Source: CAZGAQ01 sp964523405
GTDB lineage: Bacteria > Planctomycetota > Phycisphaerae > UBA1845 > Fen-1342
Assembly (NCBI GenBank): GCA_964523405.1
Contig: CAZGAQ010000037.1
Location: 1 to 56,711, forward strand
Length of the DNA: 56,711 nucleotides
Direction of reading: 5' to 3'
Shown piece by piece: positions 31,019-39,637 of the stretch. How positions within the stretch are numbered: the stretch's first letter is position 1; each line of letters begins with the position of its first letter. A program made the position numbers and the translations under genes. A model generated the notes under the pieces. The model saw only the letters and a program-made list of their open reading frames with translations, was not told the origin of the DNA and did not search any database.

Positions 31019-33376
31019 TCACGGCCGCTTCCCCGCCTTGTACGCCTCCAGATGCTGCCGAAGCCGCGCCGCCAGCGCCGCGTTCTTCTGCTCCTGCGCC
31101 AGCGCCAGCCCCTTTTCGGCCGCCGTCGCTGCGTTGGTGAAGTCATTTCGCGCGGCGTGCGCCAGACCTAGCGTGTCCCAATTCTCGGCGTCGTTCGCGG
31201 CCCGCTCACACAGGGCCTGCGCCAGCGCCACGGCGTCGTCCGGCGCGCCGCCGGCCTGCGGAGGCGTCGTCGCCAGCAGCATCACCAGCCGCCGCTGCAA
31301 GCCCACTTCCTGCGGCAGCGCCTGCATACCCTCGCGCAGCAGCGCGATCGCTTCCGTGCGGCGGTTGGCCTGCAGCAGCGCCCGCGACAGCCCGTCATAG
31401 GCCGGGGTGTACTTGGGGTCCTGCTGCAGCGCCGCGCGCAGTAGCTGCAGCGCCTCTGCGTGACGGTTCGTCTCCGCCAGCACCCCCGCCAGGTTGGTCA
31501 GCGCGTTGGCCGAATCCGGCCGCAATTCGACGCAACGCCGGAAATGCGCTTCCGCCTGCGGCAACTGCTTGCGCTGGACGCAGATGGTGCCCAGGCGATT
31601 GTGAGCGAGGGCGTGGTCGCCGACCGTGACGGCCTGCTCATAGCTCGCGATGGCTTCGTCGAGTCGCTTCTGACCGAAGAGCGCATCCCCCAGGTAGAAG
31701 AGGTTCTCCGCGTCGTTGGGGTCCGCGGCCAGCGCCGCGCGCAGCTCGTGCTCCGCCTCGGGCAGCCGGCCGATCTTGAAGCAGGCCTTCCCCAGCAGCG
31801 TGTGCAACTCGGTCGATTCCGGCGACTGCAGCACGAGCGGGGCCAACAACTCCGCCGCCCGGGCGAACTGGTTCTCGCCGTAGAGCAGTTGGGCCTCGCG
31901 CGCGGCGCGGGCAATGGGGGCGGCCACCTTCGGGTCGCGCAGCCGCGTCTCGTCGGCTGGGGCGCTCGTCGGCACACGGCCGCTGCCGACGTAGCCGAGA
32001 CTGCCCAGCGTCCGCTGCTGCTGCTCGTTGAGCTGCACCCGCTGCGTTGCCCGGGCGGGCATCTCAGCCAGCAGCGCATCCAGGCCGCGCCGGGCGGCGA
32101 TGACCGCCTCCGTCTCCGTGGCCAGCATGTTGTTCAGCTCGTTGGGATCGGCTTGCCAGTCGTAGAGTTCGGGTTGCGGCGCGCGAATGTACTTCCAGCG
32201 CTCGTCAATGTACGCCCGCAGACCGGCCCAGCCGAAGGCCGTCCGCGGGTATTCCGTTTCCGCGTACACGGGCGTCGGCTCCAGGGCCCCTGTGTCGAAA
32301 GCGGTCTGGAAGCTCGCTCCTTGCAGCCCCGGCCAGTGCGCCCAGCCGAGCAGATCGAGCACGGTCGGCGCGATGTCGACGAGCCGTACGGGCGTCGCGA
32401 TGTGGCTGCCGGCGGGGACCTTGCCGGGCCAAGCGACCACGAGCGGCACGTGCAGCGTCGTGTCGTAAAGGAACAAACCATGCTCGACTTCCCCATGCTC
32501 GCCGAAAGCCTCGCCGTGGTCGCCGACCGCGATGATCAGCGTCCGCTGCCGCGCCCCGTGCGCATCCAGCCACTGCACGATCCGCCCGAGCTGGGCATCC
32601 ATAAACGCGACCTCACCGTCGTACGGTTCGGTGAGCTTGGCGCGATAGTCTTGCGGCGGTTCATACGGGAAGTGCGGGTCGAAGAAGTGGACCCAGGCGA
32701 AGAAGGGGGTATTGGGCTCCTGGTTCAGCCACGCGAGGGCAGCGTCGGCGACCTTGTCGGCGGTACGCTCTGTGGCGGGGTCGCGCGCGGTGCCGCCGAG
32801 CTGGTCGTCGTACACGTCGAAGCCGCGGTCCAGGCCGAACGCGGCGTTCAGCACCCACGCCCCGAGGAACGCCCCCGTGCGATAGCCCTTGTCCTGGAAG
32901 GCGGTCGCGAGCGTCGGCACATCGTCGCCCAGCCGCCCGCCGCCGTTGACGCGCACGCCGTTGGACGGGGGGAAGGTGCTGGTCAGCAGCGAAACGTGCG
33001 AGGGCAGCGTGAGCGGGACCTGGCAATACGCCCGGTCGAAGCGCGTGCCGCCCGTCGCCAGGCCGTCGAGCGTCGGCGTCTGCCCGCCCGTGTAGCCATA
33101 GCACCCGAGCCGATCCGCGCGCGTCGTGTCGAGCGTGACCAGCAGGACGTTCGGACTGCCCGCCGCGGCCGGCGCCAGCTTGGGAAGCTTGCCGGCCGGC
33201 TTGCCGCCCGTCTTGCCGGTCGTGCCGGGGGCCCCGCCGGAGTTACCGCCGAACGGTGCGGCCGGGGCGGAGTTCGCGTCGCCCCCCGGCGGACGCTCGC
33301 ACCCGGCCAGCAGCGTGAGCGAAACCCCCAGTGCGATGCCCGAATACAGCGCGATACGGACAGGTCGGGTAAGCAT
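31019..33376 (-). CDS. sulfatase-fold lipoprotein fused to TPR repeats
   Basis: 785 residues. A lipobox (TLLAGC) and a Gly/Pro/Lys linker precede a sulfatase/alkaline-phosphatase-fold domain starting SPNVLLVTLDTTRADRLGCYGY (Asp83 as metal ligand). The region that normally reads C/S-x-P-x-R is T123-L-P-S-H127, so the formylglycine Cys and the Arg are both missing; a Thr nucleophile, as in phosphate-transferring members of the fold, is possible. DHGEAFGEHGEVEHG provides the second metal site. From about residue 500 there are six or so TPR units (for example AEHELRAALAADPNDAENLF). This fusion is known in planctomycetes and related phyla. The substrate is unknown and it is probably not a true sulfatase. 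Confidence 0.8.
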   Translation of the reverse strand: MLTRPVRIALYSGIALGVSLTLLAGCERPPGGDANSAPAAPFGGNSGGAPGTTGKTGGKPAGKLPKLAPAAAGSPNVLLVTLDTTRADRLGCYGYTGGQTPTLDGLATGGTRFDRAYCQVPLTLPSHVSLLTSTFPPSNGVRVNGGGRLGDDVPTLATAFQDKGYRTGAFLGAWVLNAAFGLDRGFDVYDDQLGGTARDPATERTADKVADAALAWLNQEPNTPFFAWVHFFDPHFPYEPPQDYRAKLTEPYDGEVAFMDAQLGRIVQWLDAHGARQRTLIIAVGDHGEAFGEHGEVEHGLFLYDTTLHVPLVVAWPGKVPAGSHIATPVRLVDIAPTVLDLLGWAHWPGLQGASFQTAFDTGALEPTPVYAETEYPRTAFGWAGLRAYIDERWKYIRAPQPELYDWQADPNELNNMLATETEAVIAARRGLDALLAEMPARATQRVQLNEQQQRTLGSLGYVGSGRVPTSAPADETRLRDPKVAAPIARAAREAQLLYGENQFARAAELLAPLVLQSPESTELHTLLGKACFKIGRLPEAEHELRAALAADPNDAENLFYLGDALFGQKRLDEAIASYEQAVTVGDHALAHNRLGTICVQRKQLPQAEAHFRRCVELRPDSANALTNLAGVLAETNRHAEALQLLRAALQQDPKYTPAYDGLSRALLQANRRTEAIALLREGMQALPQEVGLQRRLVMLLATTPPQAGGAPDDAVALAQALCERAANDAENWDTLGLAHAARNDFTNAATAAEKGLALAQEQKNAALAARLRQHLEAYKAGKRP

Positions 33377-33490
33377 GCCGCGACCGTAGCCCTGGCGCGC
33401 GCGGGCGTCAAGCTACGGTCCATGCGGCGAGTTTACGCCCCGCCTCCCCTGTGGGGCCGGCCGCCGACCTGCCGCGAAGTCGCGCGGCCC

Positions 33491-34165
33491 TTATGCCCCC
33501 AGCAAGTGCAAGTAGTTCGGCCGCCGCACTTCCTCATTCTCGCCCTGGCCCGCCACGGTGCGCGGCAGGCACGTTACCGGCACATGGTCGGTCACCGCGA
33601 GAATGCGCGGCGTCGGGTGAAACAGCCGCCGCGCGATCACATCGTGTGGCCCCATCACCAGCTCGAATACAGACCCCATCGAGACCTCAAATCGGTCCCC
33701 GCTCGAAATCTGGAGTACATCCGGGCGGCCGGGAACATGCCAACCGTAGTGCGGCAAGTACAGAGCCGAGCGCAGGAGTGCCAGAATTGGTGAGGCGTGG
33801 CTGACCGCAACCGCGCAGGACTCGCCGCGGTGCAGCCAGCGCACCAGCCAACGCGTCGCGCGGACCGTCACGTCTTGCAGTTGCTCCGTGCGGTGCCATT
33901 CGGCCAGTTCGGGGTCGCACCGCACCGGCAGATGCAGCGGGCCCGCGAGGTGCCGAGCAGTATCCCAGGCCCGCGTGAGGGGCGAAGAATACACCGCGCC
34001 TGGCTTGAAGGTCCGAACGATGCCGGCGGCCTGCTGCGCCTGTTGGTGCCCAATCTCGGACAGCGGCGGACCGGGCCACTCGTCCCCGGACTTGTTGCCG
34101 CGGTAGTCCGGCCGACCGTGGCGGACAATGAGGAGGCGACGAATGGTCGAAGCGGGGCGTTTCAT
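33491..34165 (-). CDS. histidine phosphatase (phosphoglycerate mutase-like) family protein
   Basis: 224 residues. The catalytic RHG motif is LLIVRHGRPDYRGN, followed by LSEIGHQQAQQAAGI, YSSPLTRAWDTARHL and, in the second half, AVSHASPILALLR, giving the two His and two Arg of the branch. The start ATG overlaps the stop of the upstream lipoprotein gene (ATGA), so they are translationally coupled. No signal peptide is seen. The C-terminal 50 residues, from about VFELVMGPHDV, are not part of the core. The substrate is unknown; many relatives are broad phosphatases. Confidence 0.8.
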   Translation of the reverse strand: MKRPASTIRRLLIVRHGRPDYRGNKSGDEWPGPPLSEIGHQQAQQAAGIVRTFKPGAVYSSPLTRAWDTARHLAGPLHLPVRCDPELAEWHRTEQLQDVTVRATRWLVRWLHRGESCAVAVSHASPILALLRSALYLPHYGWHVPGRPDVLQISSGDRFEVSMGSVFELVMGPHDVIARRLFHPTPRILAVTDHVPVTCLPRTVAGQGENEEVRRPNYLHLLGA

Positions 34166-34872
34166 GGCTGCGATTCCGGGGGGGCGGCGGCGCGGGCTTC
34201 GGAGAGGGTTTTTGTGCCCGGACGGAGCGCGGAGCGGACCCGTTCGACGAGCGGTTCGGCGTGCTCAAACAGGCCCTGCGTCGGCAGGCGGCCGGATTCG
34301 AGGTCGGCCGTTACCGCGCGCAGGCCGTCGGCGAGCTGGCGGAAGGCGGCCGGGAGCTTATCGGTGTAGCCGGGGCCGGGGTCGTAGAGCCAGGCGTGGT
34401 CCTGGCGCCGCAGGAGGGCGTGATCCGGCGGGAGGCGGCGGGCGATGGTGAACGCGACGTCGGCGGTCGCGCCGGTAACCGTTTCGTCCAGCAACTCGAC
34501 ATGGGGGGCGAAGGGCCCGACGACATCACCGACGTAGGCCTGATCGATCGTCTCGGCGAGACCGGGGCCGACCTTGCTGCGGATACACGCGCACAGGGCG
34601 CGGTTGGCGTCGAGGAACTCGTCCACGGCCATGAGGGTGGCAACGACGCCTGGCGCGCGGTCGGGGATGATGCGCGCGCGGAGCGGTTCATACTGGCGGG
34701 CCTGGTGCAGTCGCAGGAGCTCGCGCAGGGCCTGACGCGGGGTGTCGGCGGGCGCACTGGTCGGTGCGGGGGCCGGAGCACGAGAGCAGGCGGGGAGGAG
34801 CAGCAGGGTGGCCAAGGCGATGGCGGGCGCGCTCCGCGCGCGGCGCGGCGGTGTGGGGTGGGCCGGAATCAC
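34162..34872 (-). CDS. putative lipoprotein
   Basis: 236 residues beginning at a GTG (34872) without a strong ribosome site. The N-terminus has Arg residues and a hydrophobic run ending LLLPACS, a lipobox. The mature protein is mostly helical with RQALRELLRLHQARQYEPLR and LMAVDEFLDANRALCACIRS, then a stranded segment VELLDETVTGATADVAFTIA. I do not recognise the family. It is coupled to the histidine phosphatase gene, which it overlaps by four bases. Confidence 0.65.
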   Translation of the reverse strand: MIPAHPTPPRRARSAPAIALATLLLLPACSRAPAPAPTSAPADTPRQALRELLRLHQARQYEPLRARIIPDRAPGVVATLMAVDEFLDANRALCACIRSKVGPGLAETIDQAYVGDVVGPFAPHVELLDETVTGATADVAFTIARRLPPDHALLRRQDHAWLYDPGPGYTDKLPAAFRQLADGLRAVTADLESGRLPTQGLFEHAEPLVERVRSALRPGTKTLSEARAAAPPESQP

Positions 34873-34968
34873 AGCGCGATTGTAGTGGGGGCGTGGCGCG
34901 GGGGCAAAGGTCGCGGGACCGGCGCGCCAGCGCGAGCAGGAGCGCGTGCGGCTAGCGCCGGCGGGGGC

Positions 34969-35010
34969 AAAAAACGAGCGGAGAAGGCCACTCGCGCACC
35001 TTCTCCGCTC
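34969..35010 (-). terminator. intrinsic terminator of the fasciclin gene
   Basis: A perfect 12-bp stem (GAGCGGAGAAGG at 34976-34987 with CCTTCTCCGCTC at 34999-35010) over an 11-base loop, followed on the - strand by six T (34969-34974 as A on the + strand). It sits 45 bases after the stop of the fasciclin gene and before the next gene. This is the clearest Rho-independent terminator in the window. Confidence 0.88.
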
Positions 35011-35055
35011 AGTTCGTTTCGCTTGGGCTTCGCGAAAAAAGAAGCAGAAGCCTGA

Positions 35056-35733
35056 TTACGGCTTCTTCGGCTCTTCCTTCTTCGGCTCGGGCTTCTTGGG
35101 CTCTTCCTTCTTCGGCTCGGGCTTCTTGGGCTCTTCCTTCTTGGGCTCTTCCTTCTTCGGTTCGGCCTTCTTCTCGCCGGCGAAGACGCCGTCGATGACG
35201 TAGATCGCGCCGTTCTTGGCGACGATTTCCTTGCCGACGACGTTGATCTTGCCGTTCAGCATGGTCTTGCCGTCTTTGGTCTCGACCTTGATCGCGTCGC
35301 CAGCGAGGGGCTTCAGCTCGCCCTTCATCTCGGCCTTACCCTTGACGATGTGGCCCTTCAGGACGGCGGCCAGCTTGGCCTTGTCCTTCTTCAGGTCTTC
35401 GAGGCCCGGGACGGCCTTGAAGGCGGCATCGGTGGGGGCGAAGATCGTGACGCCGTCGAGATCCTTGGCGATGTCGGCGATCTTGATCAGCTCGGCCAGG
35501 GTCTTGTGATCCGCGGACGCGCCGATCGTCGCGACCAGGTCCTTCGCCTCGTCCTTCTTGGGCTCTTCCTTCTTCACTTCGGGCTTCTTCTCTTCCGGCT
35601 TCGCCTCGGGCTTCTTGGCCTCGGGGGCCTTGGGGGCCTCAGGCTTCTTTTCCTGAGCGAACGCCGCGCTACCGAGCGCCAGCGCCACGACCGGAATCGC
35701 AATACCCACCAACCGCAGCATTCCCTTAGACAT
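35056..35733 (-). CDS. exported fasciclin (FAS1) domain protein with Lys/Glu/Pro-rich flanks
   Basis: 225 residues from an ATG with AGGAGAGA upstream. The signal peptide is MSKGMLRLVGIAIPVVALALGSAAFA. A charged linker of about 45 residues (KKPEAPKAPEAKKPEAK and so on) leads into one FAS1 domain (LVATIGASADHKTLAELI, GVTIFAPTDAAFKAVPG, LKGHIVKGKAEM, NVVGKEIVAKNGAIYVIDGV). The tail is a repeat of KKEEPKK/PEPKKEE units. FAS1 domains mediate adhesion or binding at the cell surface. The gene is monocistronic, with a promoter upstream and a terminator downstream. The Lys/Glu/Pro repeats may contact wall polymers or simply act as spacers. Confidence 0.88.
   Translation of the reverse strand: MSKGMLRLVGIAIPVVALALGSAAFAQEKKPEAPKAPEAKKPEAKPEEKKPEVKKEEPKKDEAKDLVATIGASADHKTLAELIKIADIAKDLDGVTIFAPTDAAFKAVPGLEDLKKDKAKLAAVLKGHIVKGKAEMKGELKPLAGDAIKVETKDGKTMLNGKINVVGKEIVAKNGAIYVIDGVFAGEKKAEPKKEEPKKEEPKKPEPKKEEPKKPEPKKEEPKKP
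35070..35165 (-). repeat. imperfect tandem coding repeat (KKEEPKKPEP)
   Basis: The 3' end of the fasciclin gene repeats units of roughly 15-30 bases of the TCTTCCTTCTTCGG and GGCTTCTTGGG type, seen from the + strand. They encode the Lys/Glu/Pro tail. Such tracts can change length by slippage. Confidence 0.7.
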
Positions 35734-35823
35734 CCGAATCTCTCCTTCAATCCGCTTCAGGGCGACCACACGCCCGGGTGGTCTACACCGACCGCACCGT
35801 CCGCCATCGAAGCGAAGCCGAAA

Positions 35824-35851
35824 ATCATAACAGGGGCCTATACAAATGCAA
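35824..35851 (-). promoter_or_regulatory. predicted sigma-70-type promoter of the fasciclin gene
   Basis: On the - strand TTGCAT (35846-35851) and TATGAT (35824-35829) are separated by 16 bases. TATGAT is one base from TATAAT. The implied start leaves a leader of roughly 80 bases before the fasciclin ATG. This is the best two-box promoter I found. Confidence 0.55.
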
Positions 35852-36241
35852 TGGGCGTCGCATGGGCGGGCCCCCTCGACCGTTCTCCGCGTCCCAGCAT
35901 CCCCCGGAACGTCCCATAAAACATGGACCAGGAATGCGCTCGATGTGGTTCACGTCTCGCTGGCCACGCCGGGCTCACGAACCCTGCCGCACGCGGAGCC
36001 TGGTCGCAGCGCGACGAGGGGCAGCGCAGCGCTGGGCGGGGGTGTGGCCGCGCGGGTCTGGCCGCGACGTTGGGCTCGGTGCATTCACCGCGCACGCCGC
36101 CCAGTGTGCTGCTCCGGTCACAGAAGGAGAGACGACCGCACTGCGGAAGCAGCACTGTCGCTCCGGGTGAATCGGGGCCGCTTCGCAGCGCGGTCACCAC
36201 GGGTCGTCAACCGGCCCGTCCGCGCGCCAGCCCGTGCCCGC
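35852..36241. other. intergenic stretch without a supported gene
   Basis: About 390 bases between the fasciclin promoter and the 3' end of the aldolase gene. Open frames on both strands are Arg/Pro/Ser rich and have no ribosome sites. A weak inverted repeat (GTGCTGCT at 36106-36113 with AGCAGCAC at 36148-36155) may end aldolase transcription. Confidence 0.45.
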
Positions 36242-37255
36242 TTACTTCTTGTAGTACTTGGGCATTGGCTCGCCCAGCTTCTTCCACTGCTTGACGACCG
36301 CTTCCGCCTTGCCCGCCACATTCAGCACATGCAGCTTGCGCTGCACCATGGGCACGATGGCGTCGCGGCCGGGGCCCAGGTAGTTGCGCGGATCGAACTC
36401 GGCGGGCTTGGTCGCGAAGACCTCGCGGATCTTGGCGGTGAGGGCCAGGCGCAGGTCGGTGTCAATGTTGACCTTGCACACGCCGTACTTGGTGACGGCC
36501 ATGTTAATCTGGTTTTCCGGCACGCCCTTGGCGTTGGGCATGTTGCCGCCGTACTTGTTGACGAGGTCGATGAACTCCTGGGGGACGCTCGATGAGCCGT
36601 GCATGACCAGCGGCAGGCCGGGGCAGGTCTTCATGATCTGCTCGACGCGGTCGAAAGCCAGCACGGCCTCGTGCTTGAACTTGTAGGCTCCGTGGCTGGT
36701 GCCGATCGCGACGGCCAGGCTGTCGATGCCGGTGCGCTTGGCGAAGTCGGCCGCCTGATTCGGGTCAGTCAGGAACTTAGCAAGGTTCTTCTGATACTCT
36801 TCGGCGGAGAGGCCGACGACGTCTTCCTCGATACCGCCGAGTTGGCCGAGTTCCGCCTCGACCGGGACTCCGACGGCGTGGGAAGCGGTGACAGCGTCCT
36901 TGGTGACCTTGACGTTTTCCTCATACGGGTGGTGGGAGCCGTCGATCATGACCGAGGTGTAGCCATCGGCCAGGCACTCCTGGATGAGCTTGAGCGTGTC
37001 GCCGTGGTCACAGTGGATGGCGATCGGCAGCTCGGGATGCTCTTCGACGGCCGCCTCGATGATCTTGCGCAAGTAGCGGATGTTGGCGTACTTGCGAGCG
37101 CCCTTGGAAATCTGGAGGATCAGCGGGGCCGATTCTTTGGCGCAGGCTTCGATAATGCCCTGCGTGATCTCCATGTTGTTCACGTTGAAAGCCCCGATGG
37201 CAAACCCACCATCGTAGGCCAGGTCGAACATCGGCTTGGTCGTCATCAGCGGCAT
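36242..37255 (-). CDS. fba: class II fructose-bisphosphate aldolase
   Basis: 337 residues from an ATG with GAGGAGT upstream. It cleaves fructose 1,6-bisphosphate to dihydroxyacetone phosphate and glyceraldehyde 3-phosphate in glycolysis and the reverse in gluconeogenesis. Zinc ligands are visible in IAIHCDHGD, AIGTSHGAYKF and LVMHGSSSVP; MIDGSHHPYEENV and CKVNIDTDLRLA are further class II signatures. Length and layout are complete. It stands alone, divergent from the glycine-rich gene. Confidence 0.95.
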   Translation of the reverse strand: MPLMTTKPMFDLAYDGGFAIGAFNVNNMEITQGIIEACAKESAPLILQISKGARKYANIRYLRKIIEAAVEEHPELPIAIHCDHGDTLKLIQECLADGYTSVMIDGSHHPYEENVKVTKDAVTASHAVGVPVEAELGQLGGIEEDVVGLSAEEYQKNLAKFLTDPNQAADFAKRTGIDSLAVAIGTSHGAYKFKHEAVLAFDRVEQIMKTCPGLPLVMHGSSSVPQEFIDLVNKYGGNMPNAKGVPENQINMAVTKYGVCKVNIDTDLRLALTAKIREVFATKPAEFDPRNYLGPGRDAIVPMVQRKLHVLNVAGKAEAVVKQWKKLGEPMPKYYKK

Positions 37256-37595
37256 GGGAACTCCTCACACATTCGTAATCTTTGGCTGCCACAGGGGTAA
37301 GCGCAGCAGGCTACCCGTCCGAATCGCTGCCGCTCCCCGGGGCGGCGAGGCGGCCAACCGTCAGGTCGCATTGGAACCCTTGCCGCGCCCGCACGCAATA
37401 GTCGCTCGGCAAAAAAGCGGGTTTGGTCCGCGCCCCGCGTGTCAACAGCACCGGGGCCGGGTGCGCCAGACGCGCGGCGCAGTACAATGCACGGGCGTAG
37501 CTCGGACAACGGACCGGGCAGGGCCGCTTGGGGTACTGGGGCCGGTGCGCAAGAATGGGAGTGCTCACTACTGGAGTCGTCGCGAGGAGGCGCAC
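37256..37595. other. divergent intergenic region between fba and the glycine-rich gene
   Basis: About 340 bases. TACAAT at 37483-37488 is a candidate -10 for the + strand gene, 107 bases before its ATG. On the - strand a TTGACA occurs near 37437-37442, but no matching -10 stands at the right distance. No gene or hairpin of note. Confidence 0.45.
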
Positions 37596-39575
37596 ATGCG
37601 GATTGGGGTCATGGGGCGTACAGTCCTTCTGTCCATTCTCGGGTCGGCCGGTGTGGTTCACCTTGCGGCCGCTTCACTGACCATCCCACTTGGTCAGACC
37701 GTGACGCTGCCGGCCGGCACGTACCAGTATGAGAACGTCAGCATTGACGGCACGCTGCTACTGCAGGGTGACGTGATCATGGACGTCACGGGGCCGGCGC
37801 TCTCATCAGGCTACGTGTTCTATCACGCCGGGACGATTCGTTGCGACCTGACCAACGGCGCGAACGGAGCGAGTGGCACCCAGGGGCGCGCGGGTGAGGA
37901 CGGCGCCGACGGCGTGCATCCGCCGGCCGGCTCTCACGCCAGCGGTGGCGACGGCGCCAATGGCACGGACGGCGAGTCGAGCACAGCGGCCCAGAGCGGG
38001 GCGGCTGGCCAGAACGGCTACCGGCTGACCATCACGGTGCACGGCGACGCGTCGATTGTCGGCAGCGTGACGGACGTCTCCGGTAGCCATGGTGGTCACG
38101 GCGGCACCGGGTGGCAGGGCGGTGATGGCGGGCAAGGCGGCACCGGGACGAATTCCGACTATACGGGCACGGACATCCGCGGCGGTAACGGTGGCCATGG
38201 TGGCAAAGGCGGCAACGGCGGTGATGCCGGCAGCGGGGGCGACGGCGGCAACGGGGGTACGTTTCTGCTCGTCGTCGACGGCGATTTGCTGCTCTATCAC
38301 CATGCGCAGTCCGGCATCTGGGCCAACGGTGGGCGCGGCGGGGACGGTGGCAGCCTCGGTCGCGGCGGCGACGGTGGCTCGGGCGGTGAAGCGGGCGCGA
38401 CCTGCGACGGCCAGACCGGCAGCGGTGGGTCGGGTGCGAATGGCGGCCAGCCAGGTCGCCCCGGCGACGGCGGCAGCGGCGGACGGGCGGGGACAGTCGA
38501 GATTCGCGTGAGCGGCGATCTGGTGGTGGGAACGTCTGGGGGCGGGGGCGCCAGCATCGCGGTACTCGGCGGCGACGCGGGCAACGGCTCGGGCGGCGCC
38601 ACAGGCGGCGCCGGCGGTAGCGGCCGGTGCTTTGGCGGCATCGAGAAACCATACACGCTCCCCGCGACATACGACTGTACGGCGGGGCTCGGGTCTGCTG
38701 GAACCGCGGGGGAGGCGACGGATGCCAGCGCGACCGGCGTTCCGGGTGACCCCGGCGCCGGGGGAAATGTCCTGCTGCATGTGGGAGGTGAGATCCGCTC
38801 CGCCAGCGCCTCGGGTGAGACGTTGCGGTTCTCCGCATTCGGCGGCGTCGCCGTCGCCGCGCCGCCGGCCGGCATTCCCGGGCATCCCGGCGGGTGCACC
38901 TGCGGTGACTGCAACGGGTTGCGGCCATTCGATGGGCACCCCGGCCTGAGCGGCACGAAGGGTGCCGATGCGGGGGCCGTGACGGTGCGGGCCGGCACGG
39001 CGATTCGCAACGCGCTCGTCGTCATCGCGCATGGGCAGAGCGGCGGTAAGGGGGGGACCGGCGGCAACACGCAATGGCACGACCTGTACTCGGGCACGGG
39101 CTTCCAGCAGCAGTTTGTACGCCGCGCGTACAGTCTGCTCGGCTCGTCCGGCGGCGGCGGTACGGGCGGCCAGGGCGGCACCGTCACGTTGGAAGCCCCG
39201 GTTATCGAGGTAGCCGACACGAACCTCGACGTCGCCGGTGGTCCCGGCGGTCCCGGAGGCAAGGCCGCCACACATCCGAGTCCGGACGTGACGCCTGTCT
39301 CGGCGGGCACGGTCGGGGCCCCCGGCTTGGCGGGCTCGGTGACCAAGAGCCTGACGATGCCTGCGGCTCCGGCGATGACCGGCGGGACCACCGGTGACAC
39401 GACGGGTGGGGCCGACACGAGCGGCGGCGGTCAAGGCAGCGGCACGACGGGTGACGCGCTGAGCGGCGGCTGTGGCGGCGGCTCGTGCGGCGTGAGTGCG
39501 GTCGGCGCGCTCTTGCCGACGATGTTGGGGCTCGTAGCGCTGAAAGCGCATCACCGTCGCGTGCGGCGCCGCTGA
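37596..39575 (+). CDS. glycine-rich repeat surface protein with anchor-like C-terminus
   Basis: 659 residues from the ATG at 37596, with GAGGAGG five bases upstream. A signal peptide (ending near HLAAA) leads into a short beta segment (TIPLGQTVTLPAGTYQYENV) and then long GG-x-GG runs such as GGNGGHGGKGGNGGDAGSGG broken by beta strands (TFLLVVDGDLLLYHHAQSG, TVEIRVSGDLVVGTSGGG). The whole resembles PE_PGRS- or collagen-like structural proteins. It ends GCGGGSCGVSAVGALLPTML and then a hydrophobic run before RRVRRR. A Cys-containing motif, a membrane helix and a basic end is the pattern of MYXO-CTERM and similar sorting tails. The antisense frame at 37806-39599 is a by-product of the GGC codon bias. 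Confidence 0.75.
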   Translation: MRIGVMGRTVLLSILGSAGVVHLAAASLTIPLGQTVTLPAGTYQYENVSIDGTLLLQGDVIMDVTGPALSSGYVFYHAGTIRCDLTNGANGASGTQGRAGEDGADGVHPPAGSHASGGDGANGTDGESSTAAQSGAAGQNGYRLTITVHGDASIVGSVTDVSGSHGGHGGTGWQGGDGGQGGTGTNSDYTGTDIRGGNGGHGGKGGNGGDAGSGGDGGNGGTFLLVVDGDLLLYHHAQSGIWANGGRGGDGGSLGRGGDGGSGGEAGATCDGQTGSGGSGANGGQPGRPGDGGSGGRAGTVEIRVSGDLVVGTSGGGGASIAVLGGDAGNGSGGATGGAGGSGRCFGGIEKPYTLPATYDCTAGLGSAGTAGEATDASATGVPGDPGAGGNVLLHVGGEIRSASASGETLRFSAFGGVAVAAPPAGIPGHPGGCTCGDCNGLRPFDGHPGLSGTKGADAGAVTVRAGTAIRNALVVIAHGQSGGKGGTGGNTQWHDLYSGTGFQQQFVRRAYSLLGSSGGGGTGGQGGTVTLEAPVIEVADTNLDVAGGPGGPGGKAATHPSPDVTPVSAGTVGAPGLAGSVTKSLTMPAAPAMTGGTTGDTTGGADTSGGGQGSGTTGDALSGGCGGGSCGVSAVGALLPTMLGLVALKAHHRRVRRR

Positions 39576-39637
39576 CCGCGGACGGAAACCGGCGCGCACG
39601 CGGACGGTGCGTCAGTGTGAGAAGGCGGTGTCGGCGG

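Noticed and set aside
31460..33793. 777-codon + strand frame opposite the TPR sulfatase-like gene
   Set aside because: The - strand protein has a lipobox, metal ligands and TPR units; the antisense frame has none.
34980..36240. Search for tRNA or small RNA genes in this and other gaps
   Set aside because: No cloverleaf, anticodon arm or conserved RNA element was recognised by eye; a covariance search would be decisive.
37806..39599. Long antisense open frame (597 codons) opposite the glycine-rich gene
   Set aside because: It results from GGC/GCC codon repeats of the + strand gene; its Arg/Ala/Thr make-up, lack of ribosome site and lack of motifs argue against coding.
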